A stretch of 64,000 nucleotides of DNA from JAUZOB01 sp963692465. Its GTDB lineage: Bacteria; Bacteroidota; Bacteroidia; Bacteroidales; Prolixibacteraceae. Below, piece after piece: positions 16,400 to 24,448 of the stretch; position 1 is the stretch's first letter; every line of letters begins with the position of its first letter. The stretch is taken from assembly GCA_963692465.1 (NCBI GenBank), contig OY829943.1, forward strand, positions 434,001 to 498,000. The letters run 5' to 3'. The notes beneath the pieces are model-generated. The model was not told the origin of the DNA, ran no database searches, and worked only from the letters and a program-made list of their open reading frames with translations. Position numbers and translations under genes: made by a program.

Positions 16400-16798
16400 T
16401 TAAAAATCATCATCATTATAATACCCGCCACCACCGAATTCTTCATCACTACTAAGATCGTCATTCAAAAGGTCACTCGACTCCTCAATATGAAGATCTT
16501 CAAATTCTCTCATATCTTCATCAAAATTATAAGCGGCGTCGTCGTTGCTCTCTTCGTCATCCGATGATTCATCGTCTTCGTCTTCATCATCATCTTCAAC
16601 ATCAGCCTCATCAATGTCATAATCATCGTCAAGATCGTCCTCATCGACATCATCATCTTCACGATCTTCGTCGTTGAAATCGTCATCTTCGTCAACACTT
16701 TTCTTCATTGAATACTCCAACGAACCATAGAACTTATCCATTCCACCAAAGTCTTCTTCAAAACCACCGACTTCTTCAAAAATGTCACCTTTTTTCAT
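16400..16798 (-). CDS. very acidic low-complexity protein
   Basis: A 132-residue protein of which most of residues 35-95 are Asp and Glu, with short Ser/Asn stretches, ending in GGGGYYNDDDF. No domain, signal peptide or membrane segment is visible. The first 30 residues (MKKGDIFEEVGGFEEDFGGMDKF) are the only region of normal complexity. The initiator ATG, its own terminator and its coding bias support a real gene. Such proteins can act as nucleic-acid mimics, histone-like buffers or chaperones, but nothing here decides between these. Confidence 0.65.
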   Translation of the reverse strand: MKKGDIFEEVGGFEEDFGGMDKFYGSLEYSMKKSVDEDDDFNDEDREDDDVDEDDLDDDYDIDEADVEDDDEDEDDESSDDEESNDDAAYNFDEDMREFEDLHIEESSDLLNDDLSSDEEFGGGGYYNDDDF

Positions 16799-16974
16799 TT
16801 CGGCCTAGTTTTATTTGTTATACATTTATTTTAGTTACCTGTAAAACAACATTATTACTCATCTCATAAAAATAAATAGTGCTCATAATCCGCTTCTCAA
16901 TAACAAGATGGCTCTTTTGTTACTCTTACATGAGCAAATATACGGGAAAGATTAATACACCTAATAGTTTAAAA

Positions 16975-19461
16975 CTATTTTTTCTCTTCTTTATCAGGAG
17001 AAGTTCCTTTTGTTGGGGTTACGGTATTTCCGGGTACGGTTGCCGGGACATTTCCAGGTGCGGTTGCCGGGGTATTCGCCGGAGTATTATTTGTCGATGA
17101 ACTCTGTTTTTGTTCTTCCAGTTGTTTTTGTAAGTCAGACAGATATTGCTGTTTGAGTCCTTCAACCGTCACATCGGCATAAGGAGATTCACCCGTTCCA
17201 CTAATGTGCGGCAATTGAAGTTTATCCCAGACTGGTTTAATGGGCTGATGAAAAGAAGCATAAGTTACTTTTCTGAAACTCGGGTCGGCATTTACTTTCT
17301 GCATAAAATAAGCAAAAACAGGCATTGCCTGTACGGAAGCTTGTCCGAGATTCAATGTTTTAAAATGGATTCTGGGATCATCCGCTCCGACCCAGCAACC
17401 GGCAACTATCGATGGGTTATAACCGATAAACCACCCATCAGCCTGATTCTGTGAGGTTCCGGTCTTCCCCGCCAAATCGGTCTTAACACCATAGGCATAA
17501 CGGAGTGCACCTGCGGTTCCGCTGTTCACAACGGCCCTGGTCATACAATTCAGAATATCTACATTGGTAGTGTCTGCGACGTAGGTCCGACCGGAATGTT
17601 CTCCTGTAAAATCGTGAATCAGATTTCCCCCTGCATCGGTTATTTTCAAAAGATAATAAGGGTCTACCCGACTGCCACGGTTAGCAAAAACACTATAAGC
17701 TTCAATCATTTCCCGAAGAGAAACATCAGCCGACCCAAGGGCCAGAGATGCATATCCCGGTAACTCTGAAGCAATGCCCATCTTCTTAGCCAAACGAATG
17801 GCATTTTCTATTCCGCCTCTCAATAACATCTCAACAGAGATAGAATTAACCGAATAGGCCAAAGCTCCTTCCATCGAATAGTAATTTCCGTAAGTGTTAT
17901 CAGAATTCTTCGGGGACCAGTTATTATAAGCTTCATAAGTCTTTCGCTCATCCTTATAATATACAAACGGACTGACTCCATTTGCCAATGCAGATAGGTA
18001 TACAATAGGCTTAAACAGCGAACCAGCCTGTCGTTGCGATGTCACATGATCGTACTTAAAATACTGTTGGTTAATACCCCCTATCCATGCTAATACTTTA
18101 CCCGAGCGGGGATCCATCGCCATAAAACCGCAATTGAGAAAACGAAGATAGTGTTTGACCGAATCAAGAGGGCTCATCATAACGGTTTTTTCACCATTCC
18201 AGTCCCATATACGCATCTTAACCTTTGTGACAAAAATCTTTTTAATCCATTTATCTGAAACCCCGGATGCTTTTAATTGTTGATAATGATCGGAACGTCT
18301 TACGGCTTCACTTAAAACCGAAGCATCATTACCCCATGGATTGTGTCGTCCCCATTGATTATCAAACTGCCGCTGCAGCGAAGCCATGTGATGTTGCATT
18401 GCCTGTTCGGCATAAGTCTGTAACCGGGAATCGATGGTTACATAAATTTTCAGTCCGTCATTATACAAGTCCCAGTAAGATCCATCCGTTTTAGGGTGTT
18501 TGCGAAGCCAGTCCTCCAGCTCTACTTTGATTTTCTCCCTTAGGTAAGGTGCTAATCCGTCACTTTGTGTATCCTTCCGATAGTTGAGATCAAGCGGTTT
18601 TATCTGGGCCATGTTTTCTTTTTCCGGGGAAATAACGCCGTATTTTGCCATCTGTGCAAGGACCACGTTTCTCCGGTCAAATGCACGTTGTGGAAACATA
18701 CGTGGATTAAATAACGCAGGAGCTTTTAACATTCCAATTAGAACGGCTGATTCATCAAGAGTCAAATTTGAAGCATGCTTGCTGAAAAAACGTTGCGATG
18801 CAGCTTCTATGCCATAAGTCTCTTCACCAAAAGGGACCGTATTTAAATAAAGATCAAGTATCTCATCTTTGGTATGAAGTTTCTCTATACGAGTTGCGAC
18901 AATTACTTCCCTCACTTTAGCCACTGGCATGGTAAAAGGACCGTGATCAACGCGGGGAAAAAGATTTTTTGCCAACTGCTGACTCAAGGTACTTCCTCCA
19001 CCGGAACTACGATCGCCTAATATAAGCGACTTAAACAGCACCCGGAGTAAACTACGGCGGTCAACCCCTTTATGCTCATAAAAACGAGCATCTTCTGTTG
19101 CTATTAATGCATTGACAACATCCGGAGAAATCTTACTTAAAGGGACTGTCGTTCTATTTTTACTAAAAATTCGCCCCAGTACATGATTATCGGAAGAGAT
19201 AATCTCGGTTGCCGTAACCGTTCGGATTCGTTCCAAATCGGCCTTATTGGGAATGATTCCCCACCAGCCCTGATAAACGGTAATAATAAAAACAGAAAAA
19301 AGAACAATTGCCGAAACAATACAGACAGCAGAACCGATTAGAATTCTTTTTCGCGTAAGAACTTTCCTCAACAGTTCATGCAGGAACACCTCTCCTTGTT
19401 TAAATGCTGAAAACAATTTTCCTCCTTTCCATCTGCCATGCATGTTCTTATTTTCTCTCAT
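16975..19461 (-). CDS. class A penicillin-binding protein 1A
   Basis: A bifunctional peptidoglycan synthase of 828 residues. After a cytoplasmic tail and one membrane anchor (about 41-63), the GT51 glycosyltransferase domain carries the catalytic Glu in ATEDARFYEHKGVD (E123) and GGGSTLSQQLAKNL (154-167). The transpeptidase domain has SLFK (S481-K484), SVN (537-539) and KTGTS (666-670). The C-terminus after about 770 is a Gln/Thr/Pro-rich tail with repeated PATAPGN / PATVPGN units, probably an extended linker. An upstream TACTTTTG box lies 25 bases before the start. It is monocistronic. Confidence 0.95.
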   Translation of the reverse strand: MRENKNMHGRWKGGKLFSAFKQGEVFLHELLRKVLTRKRILIGSAVCIVSAIVLFSVFIITVYQGWWGIIPNKADLERIRTVTATEIISSDNHVLGRIFSKNRTTVPLSKISPDVVNALIATEDARFYEHKGVDRRSLLRVLFKSLILGDRSSGGGSTLSQQLAKNLFPRVDHGPFTMPVAKVREVIVATRIEKLHTKDEILDLYLNTVPFGEETYGIEAASQRFFSKHASNLTLDESAVLIGMLKAPALFNPRMFPQRAFDRRNVVLAQMAKYGVISPEKENMAQIKPLDLNYRKDTQSDGLAPYLREKIKVELEDWLRKHPKTDGSYWDLYNDGLKIYVTIDSRLQTYAEQAMQHHMASLQRQFDNQWGRHNPWGNDASVLSEAVRRSDHYQQLKASGVSDKWIKKIFVTKVKMRIWDWNGEKTVMMSPLDSVKHYLRFLNCGFMAMDPRSGKVLAWIGGINQQYFKYDHVTSQRQAGSLFKPIVYLSALANGVSPFVYYKDERKTYEAYNNWSPKNSDNTYGNYYSMEGALAYSVNSISVEMLLRGGIENAIRLAKKMGIASELPGYASLALGSADVSLREMIEAYSVFANRGSRVDPYYLLKITDAGGNLIHDFTGEHSGRTYVADTTNVDILNCMTRAVVNSGTAGALRYAYGVKTDLAGKTGTSQNQADGWFIGYNPSIVAGCWVGADDPRIHFKTLNLGQASVQAMPVFAYFMQKVNADPSFRKVTYASFHQPIKPVWDKLQLPHISGTGESPYADVTVEGLKQQYLSDLQKQLEEQKQSSSTNNTPANTPATAPGNVPATVPGNTVTPTKGTSPDKEEKK

Positions 19462-19485
19462 AAAAAGTGGAACCTTCTAACGTGG

Positions 19486-19493
19486 CAAAAGTA
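19486..19493 (-). promoter_or_regulatory. -7 box for the PBP1A gene
   Basis: On the minus strand TACTTTTG matches TAnnTTTG, 25 bases upstream of the ATG at 19461. Confidence 0.45.
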
Positions 19494-19507
19494 ACAAAAA
19501 AAAGAAA

Positions 19508-19540
19508 CCCCTTGAAATACATGTTCGGTATTCCAAGGGG
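19508..19540 (-). terminator. terminator behind the deletion-scar pseudogene
   Basis: A 13-bp stem (CCCCTTG, then AATAC, with one mismatch) followed on the minus strand by a run of eight T, 40 bases after the pseudogene stop. Confidence 0.7.
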
Positions 19541-19576
19541 CTCTGGTTACAGCATTATGTTTTATATTTTTCGCTC

Positions 19577-19874
19577 CTACTGAAGAGTAAAAACTTCTTT
19601 TTGTAGATTTTGTGAATCCGTACCAACAAAAACATCATATCTCCCGGGTTCGGTTCCTACCGTCATACCCTTTCTAAGAAACTCAAGACCACAGTCCTTC
19701 GTTGTTGGCAATATAAACAAAGCCTTGCCGGTCTGTCGCAATTGACCAGTTTTGATTTGCAGTATGATACTCCGATTTATTGTAATTGACAACAAATGAA
19801 TTTGCTACAATATTATTTTCCACAAAAAAAAGGGAAACAATAATGCTGACCAAAATAAATCTGCCCTTTCTCAC
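19577..19874 (-). pseudogene. deletion scar joining a sensor-protein start to a GH3-like end
   Basis: The upstream part reads 63 codons: a signal peptide and then FVVNYNKSEYHTANQNWSIA followed by QGFVYIANNEGL. This is how secreted beta-propeller/triple-tyrosine sensor proteins of Bacteroidetes begin, just before their first propeller blade. It then stops. In another frame the remaining codons read TVGTEPGRYDVFVGTDSQ and end in KEVFTLQ, which looks like the last strand of the FnIII-like C-terminal domain of GH3 beta-glucosidases. The simplest reading is a large deletion that fused the 5' end of one gene to the 3' end of another. The promoter box at 19897 and terminator at 19508 survive. The identity of both halves is an inference. 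Confidence 0.6.
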
Positions 19875-19896
19875 CCTTAGTTAATTTAGTAGTAGG

Positions 19897-19904
19897 CAAA
19901 TTTA
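19897..19904 (-). promoter_or_regulatory. -7 box upstream of the deletion-scar pseudogene
   Basis: TAAATTTG on the minus strand matches TAnnTTTG, 23 bases before the ATG at 19874, so the remnant may still be transcribed. Confidence 0.45.
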
Positions 19905-20000
19905 CGCATTTTTTTACGGACTATTTATGAGTATAATTATAATTACAAAAACTCATCTTCTGATTGACTTTTCTATTAAATTACGAATTGACTTCAGGTT

Positions 20001-20040
20001 GCCTACCGCAGACTTACCATTGGGGTAGGCTTACGGTAGG
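20001..20040. repeat. nested inverted repeats
   Basis: GCCTACC (20001) pairs with GGTAGGC (20024) and CCTACCG (20002) with CGGTAGG (20034), giving two alternative hairpins. There is no T run, so it is not a typical terminator. It lies just beyond the slipin stop. Confidence 0.4.
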
Positions 20041-20072
20041 TTATATGCTTCCTGCTTTGACACCTGAAAAAT

Positions 20073-20843
20073 TTATTCTTCTTTTTTCTGTTTTTGTACC
20101 ATCTCGGTAAAACTCTTAGCAGCAGTCGTAATTTCGGAAGGCATCATGATAACCGTTGTTGTATTGTTGTCAATTCCGATTTCTGAAAGCATCTGCATCC
20201 GTCTAAGTTCAAGCGCAATCGGACTTCCCTCCATCTGCTTTGCTCCCTGAGTTAGTTTAACTGAAGCCTCCAGCTCAGCTTCCGCTTTAATAATACGAGC
20301 TCTCTTTTCCCGAATTGCTTCTGCTTCACGAGCCATAGCACGTTGCATTGATTCTGGAATCTCAACATCCTTCATCTCAACCATTTCTATTTTTATTCCC
20401 CATGGTTCCGTAGCTGAATCGACTAACTGTTGAAGCTTGTTATTAATATCTTCCCGCTCTTTAAGCACTTCGTCCAATTGGTGTTGCCCGATAATATTAC
20501 GCAAAACTGTTACAGAGAACTGATAAACAGCCTGATTATAATTGGCAACTTCAATAATTGCCTTCTTTGGATCTATAACTTTAAACCATAAAACGGCATT
20601 CACTTTAATAGTCACACTATCTTTCGTGATAGTTTCCTGTTGCTCCAAATCAACGGTTTTTGTCCGCATATCAATTTTCTGCTGAGAATCGATAACTGGA
20701 ATAAGCCAATACAATCCAGGCCCTTTAACTGCATGAAACCGACCCAAACGAAAAACAATCGCTCTTTGATATTCCTGTGCTACTCTTAATCCAGAAAGGA
20801 ATAAAAGCACAATCATTAGTACAATAAAACCTAGAATCTCCAT
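20073..20843 (-). CDS. slipin / SPFH-band 7 membrane protein
   Basis: A 256-residue stomatin-like protein: one N-terminal hydrophobic hairpin or anchor (residues 2-18), then the band 7 domain (GPGLYWLIPVIDSQQKIDMRTKTVDLEQQETITKDSVTIKVNAVLWFKV) and a helical, Glu/Ala-rich oligomerisation segment (about 165-215, QRAMAREAEAIREKRARIIKAEAE). Slipins form membrane microdomain scaffolds and usually sit next to an NfeD-type protein; no nfeD is seen here. It is divergent from the ABC-F gene, with a decayed small ORF in the gap. Confidence 0.9.
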   Translation of the reverse strand: MEILGFIVLMIVLLFLSGLRVAQEYQRAIVFRLGRFHAVKGPGLYWLIPVIDSQQKIDMRTKTVDLEQQETITKDSVTIKVNAVLWFKVIDPKKAIIEVANYNQAVYQFSVTVLRNIIGQHQLDEVLKEREDINNKLQQLVDSATEPWGIKIEMVEMKDVEIPESMQRAMAREAEAIREKRARIIKAEAELEASVKLTQGAKQMEGSPIALELRRMQMLSEIGIDNNTTTVIMMPSEITTAAKSFTEMVQKQKKEE

Positions 20844-20942
20844 AATCGTTAATTTTTCATTTAAAACATGTGATGAATTTAGAATATATAATAATATCTA
20901 CGCTATAAATTTCTGTTTTTTATTGTCGAAAACGAATTAACA

Positions 20943-21097
20943 TTATTTCTTAACGGAAAGACAACACGAACAATTGCGGTCGCCTGCTCCGCTTTTTAAA
21001 TCATTCAAGATTATATTCTTATGATCGGTACATTCAAAACAAGGAGGTATCTTGCCTTTTTGGACAAGATGAATGTGAAATAATGGTCCTTTTTAAT
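20943..21097 (-). pseudogene. small Cys-rich ORF without start codon
   Basis: The minus strand reads HIHLVQKGKIPPCFECTDH followed by KNIILNDLKSGAGDRNCSCCL and SVKK, then a stop. The C-x2-C...C-x-CC pattern suggests a zinc or iron site. There is no ATG, GTG or TTG in frame. A one-base shift just upstream restores IKKDHYF in front of HIHLV, with ATT where an ATG would be expected, so I read it as a ~50-codon gene that has lost its start and one base. I do not recognise the family. Confidence 0.4.
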
Positions 21098-21148
21098 CTA
21101 AAACAGGTTCTGAAACAGGTATAATTTTTAAACAGGCAACCTTTCTAT

Positions 21149-21156
21149 TATCTTTG
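21149..21156 (+). promoter_or_regulatory. -7 box for the ABC-F gene
   Basis: TATCTTTG matches TAnnTTTG; the ATG at 21179 is 23 bases downstream. No clear -33 TTG. Confidence 0.5.
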
Positions 21157-21178
21157 TACCCTTCAAATTTTAATATTT

Positions 21179-23113
21179 ATGGTTTCGGTAGATCAGTTAT
21201 GTGTTAGCTTCGGGGGGTTCGACCTGCTGAAAGATATTTGCTTCTTAGTTAATCCTAAAGACCGCATCGGATTGGTCGGCAAAAATGGAGCAGGAAAATC
21301 AACACTTTTAAAAATAATCGCAGGAGAAAAGCACCCGTCTTCAGGGCGGGTTGCTATGTCAAAAGACATTACCATTGGATATCTTCCTCAGCACATGCCG
21401 TTAATTGATGGCAAAACAGTCATGGAAGAGGCTCTTGGTGCCTTCGAGCATATCAATTTCATGGAAAAAGAGATTGGTCGGATGAATCAGGAATTAATCC
21501 AAAGGACGGACTATGAATCGGATGAATACATGGATTTAATAACCCGTGTTACGGAACTCACTGAACGTTTTCAGATCTTCGGCGGACAAAACATGGATGA
21601 AGAAGCGGAAAAAACACTACTTGGACTGGGCTTCCTCCGTAAAGATTTTGACAGGCAAACATCCGAATTCAGTGGCGGTTGGCGTATGCGTATCGAATTA
21701 TCAAAAATTTTATTGCGCCGTCCCGACATCTTTCTGCTTGATGAACCAACTAATCATCTTGATATTGAATCAATCCAGTGGCTTGAGACTTTCCTCAGTT
21801 CCTACAATGGCTCTGTGGTCCTCGTTTCTCACGATAAAGCTTTCCTGGATAATGTTACAAACAGAACCATCGAAATTTCACTCGGCCACATCTATGATTA
21901 CAAGGCCAATTATTCCAGATACCTTGAACTTCGGGCAGAACGAAGAGAACAACAACTATCGGCTTATCGGAATCAACAAAAAATGATTCAGGAGACAGAA
22001 GATTTTATCGATCGTTTTCGCTATAAAGCAACAAAAGCGGTTCAGGTCCAATCAAGAATCAAACAACTGGATAAAGTTGACCGTATCGAAATCGACGAAG
22101 AAGATTATTCCCGATTGAATATCAAATTTCCTCCGGCACCCCGATCTGGAAATATTGTCGTTGAGGCTAAAAATTTCACAAAAGCATTTGATGACCTTGT
22201 TGTTTTAAAAAACGTGAACCTAACCATTGAAAAAGGACAAAAAATTGCTTTCGCCGGAAAAAACGGTGAAGGAAAAACAACAATGGTCCGTGCCATCATC
22301 GGTGAAATACAACATGAAGGTTATTTAAAAATAGGGCACAATGTTCATATTGGCTACTTTGCCCAGAATCAGGCAAGCATGCTTGATGAAAGTAAAACAA
22401 TCTTCGACACCATTGACCAAATAGCGGTTGGTGATATTCGCACCAAAATACGGGATATTTTAGGAGCTTTCATGTTCTCCGGTGATTCTGTCGATAAAAA
22501 GGTAAAAGTACTCTCGGGAGGAGAGCGAACTCGCCTTGCAATGATTAAACTGCTCCTTGAACCTGTAAATCTGCTGATTCTCGATGAGCCAACAAATCAC
22601 CTTGACATGCGAACCAAAGAAATTCTAAAACAAGCTCTTATTGATTTTGATGGCACACTGCTTGTTGTTTCTCATGATCGGGAATTTCTCAATGGATTAG
22701 TTAATATTGTCTATGAATTCACCAACAAACAAATCAAACAACACATTGGCGGAATCTATGACTTCCTAAAAAGTAAAAATGTAGAGTCTCTTCACGAATT
22801 AGACAAAAAGAGTACAACGTCTAACTCCAATCAAAAGAAAACAGTTGAAGTCCCTAAGGTCTCTTACGAAGAACAAAAAGAAATTAATCGAAGTATTAAT
22901 AAAGTTGAAAAGGATATTTCTCGGGCTGAAGAAAAAATAGCCTCAATAGAGAAAAAAACAACTGTTTTAGACCGGGAACTCGCTGCTGACACTGCAAATT
23001 CCTCTCTTTTTCAACAATACGAGAATCTAAAAAAAGAACTCGCTACAACAATGAATTTGTGGGAAAAACTTAATGAAGAGCATGAACAATGGATGAAAAA
23101 GAAAACATGGTAA
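21179..23113 (+). CDS. ABC-F family ATPase (translation factor type)
   Basis: A soluble protein of 644 residues with two ABC ATPase domains and no membrane segment. Walker A motifs are GKNGAGKST (34-42) and GKNGEGKTT (about 359-367). Both signature/Walker B pairs are intact (FSGGWRMRIELSKILL...FLLDEPTNHLD and LSGGERTRLAMIKLLL...LILDEPTNHLD). The P-site tRNA interaction motif linker lies between the domains (about 240-310). A C-terminal coiled coil (about 555-644) places it near the Uup/YdiF-type members. ABC-F proteins act on the ribosome, relieving stalls or giving antibiotic protection; which one applies here cannot be told. A terminator follows at once. Confidence 0.92.
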   Translation: MVSVDQLCVSFGGFDLLKDICFLVNPKDRIGLVGKNGAGKSTLLKIIAGEKHPSSGRVAMSKDITIGYLPQHMPLIDGKTVMEEALGAFEHINFMEKEIGRMNQELIQRTDYESDEYMDLITRVTELTERFQIFGGQNMDEEAEKTLLGLGFLRKDFDRQTSEFSGGWRMRIELSKILLRRPDIFLLDEPTNHLDIESIQWLETFLSSYNGSVVLVSHDKAFLDNVTNRTIEISLGHIYDYKANYSRYLELRAERREQQLSAYRNQQKMIQETEDFIDRFRYKATKAVQVQSRIKQLDKVDRIEIDEEDYSRLNIKFPPAPRSGNIVVEAKNFTKAFDDLVVLKNVNLTIEKGQKIAFAGKNGEGKTTMVRAIIGEIQHEGYLKIGHNVHIGYFAQNQASMLDESKTIFDTIDQIAVGDIRTKIRDILGAFMFSGDSVDKKVKVLSGGERTRLAMIKLLLEPVNLLILDEPTNHLDMRTKEILKQALIDFDGTLLVVSHDREFLNGLVNIVYEFTNKQIKQHIGGIYDFLKSKNVESLHELDKKSTTSNSNQKKTVEVPKVSYEEQKEINRSINKVEKDISRAEEKIASIEKKTTVLDRELAADTANSSLFQQYENLKKELATTMNLWEKLNEEHEQWMKKKTW

Positions 23114-23114
23114 T

Positions 23115-23158
23115 AAAAAAAGAAGAGGTCATCTAAATAGATGACCTCTTCTTTTTTT
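23115..23158. terminator. bidirectional terminator
   Basis: A perfect 20-bp stem (AAAAAAAGAAGAGGTCATCT) around AAAT, exactly filling the gap between the convergent ABC-F and Lrp-type genes. Confidence 0.9.
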
Positions 23159-23159
23159 A

Positions 23160-23630
23160 TTATGGTTGGATTATCGGGACTTCTCGTTTAAACGTTTCTT
23201 CAAGAGAGATAATAGTCTCGGTACTCGCGACTCCTGATATTTTCTGAATTTTATCATTGAGGATTTCCTTCAAATGCTCATTATCCCGGGCATACAACTT
23301 GATAAATATAGCATACTGTCCTGTTGTATAATGACATTCTACAACTTCGGGAATTCGTCTCAATTCTTCTGTAATTTCCGAATACAATCCTGCTTTATCC
23401 AGAAAAATCCCCATATAAGTACAGGTTCTATATTCGATCATCTTTGGATTAATATGATAACCGGATCCTGTAATTACTCCCATCTCAATCATTCTGTTCA
23501 CGCGCTGATGAACAGCCGCTCTCGATATTCCACATACTTCTGCAACATCTTTAAACGGAGTCCTTGCATTTTTGGTTATTATATCTAAAATCTGATAATC
23601 TATACTATCAAGATAATGCTTTGTTGTCAT
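23160..23630 (-). CDS. Lrp/AsnC family transcriptional regulator
   Basis: About 156 residues: an N-terminal winged helix-turn-helix (LDSIDYQILDIITKNARTPF, then VAEVCGISRAAVHQRVNRM) and the C-terminal RAM/AsnC ligand domain (YTTGQYAIFIKLYARDNEHLKEIL). I take the ATG at 23630 instead of 23678 because a good -7 box lies inside the extra segment and MTTKHYLDSIDYQIL matches usual Lrp starts. It is a paralogue of the next gene, roughly half identical by eye. Such proteins sense amino acids and regulate their metabolism; the effector is unknown. Confidence 0.9.
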   Translation of the reverse strand: MTTKHYLDSIDYQILDIITKNARTPFKDVAEVCGISRAAVHQRVNRMIEMGVITGSGYHINPKMIEYRTCTYMGIFLDKAGLYSEITEELRRIPEVVECHYTTGQYAIFIKLYARDNEHLKEILNDKIQKISGVASTETIISLEETFKREVPIIQP

Positions 23631-23658
23631 GTTTCCTCTTTTTAATTCCGACAGACAA

Positions 23659-23666
23659 CAAATATA
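23659..23666 (-). promoter_or_regulatory. -7 box for the first Lrp-type gene
   Basis: TATATTTG on the minus strand, 29 bases upstream of the ATG at 23630; it would be inside the coding region if the longer start were used. Confidence 0.5.
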
Positions 23667-23790
23667 AGCAAATACCATCTATTTGGAAAAAAAACAAATA
23701 AAATAACACCATAAAGCAATAATTCAGTCAAGAATTAAGTTCATGTGCAATAGTATTAAAAAAAGAAAACACACTCTTTTAATTTATATA

Positions 23791-24273
23791 TTATCGGATA
23801 GGAACCTGACGTTTAAAAACGGTATCCAAAGAAATAAAAGTCTCCGTTCTTGCAATACCTTCGATACCCTGCAAATCGGTATCAATAACTTTCTTAAGAT
23901 GCAGATTAGTTTTCGCCTGAACTTTAGCAAAAATTGCATACTGTCCGGTCATATGATAACATTCAACAATTTCAGGAATCAAACTTAGTGCCTTTACCAC
24001 CTTCGTATCATAACTGGCTTTCTCAAGATAAATCCCCATATAAGCACACGTATTATAGCCCAGTTTCTGTGGATCAACAATGAAAGCAGATCCGGTAATA
24101 ATTCCAAGATTTAACAACCTCTGTACCCGCTGATGAATAGCTGCCCCTGAAACACCACAGGCTCTGGCAACTTCAAGAAAGGGAATTCTTGCATTCTTCG
24201 TTATTAAGTCAAGAATTTTTTGATCCAATTCATCAATCTGAACGTTTGTTGTATCGAGAAAATCACTTATCAT
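23791..24273 (-). CDS. Lrp/AsnC family transcriptional regulator (paralogue)
   Basis: A 160-residue regulator with the same architecture as its downstream neighbour: helix-turn-helix (IDELDQKILDLITKNARIPF, VARACGVSGAAIHQRVQRL) and AsnC-type effector domain (MTGQYAIFAKVQAKTNLHLKKVI). The two genes are 160 bases apart on the same strand and clearly arose by duplication. Because Lrp proteins form dimers and octamers, mixed assemblies are possible. No operator could be assigned. Confidence 0.9.
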   Translation of the reverse strand: MISDFLDTTNVQIDELDQKILDLITKNARIPFLEVARACGVSGAAIHQRVQRLLNLGIITGSAFIVDPQKLGYNTCAYMGIYLEKASYDTKVVKALSLIPEIVECYHMTGQYAIFAKVQAKTNLHLKKVIDTDLQGIEGIARTETFISLDTVFKRQVPIR

Positions 24274-24448
24274 GATATTTAATTTTAGATTTCGCTATTA
24301 CTGTTTATAAATTTACAAAAATTCCATCTCAACTTCCAATATGTTATTCAACACATTTTTCAGGAAGCTCCCCGTTTGGACGTGCGAATATATAATTTTT
24401 AAAAACGGAATATTCAGTTCTTCTATTAATCTTTTTCTGTATAAAGCA

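Larger units (their letters stand above)
20844..21178. other. intergenic region with decayed Cys-rich ORF and ABC-F promoter
   Basis: A 335-bp gap between divergent genes. On the minus strand it keeps the trace of a short cysteine-rich protein (20943-21097); on the plus strand it ends with a good promoter box for the ABC-F gene. Confidence 0.5.

Noticed and set aside
16510..16698. Met/Thr-rich ORF inside the acidic-protein gene
   Set aside because: A shadow frame produced by GAT/GAC/GAA-rich coding sequence.
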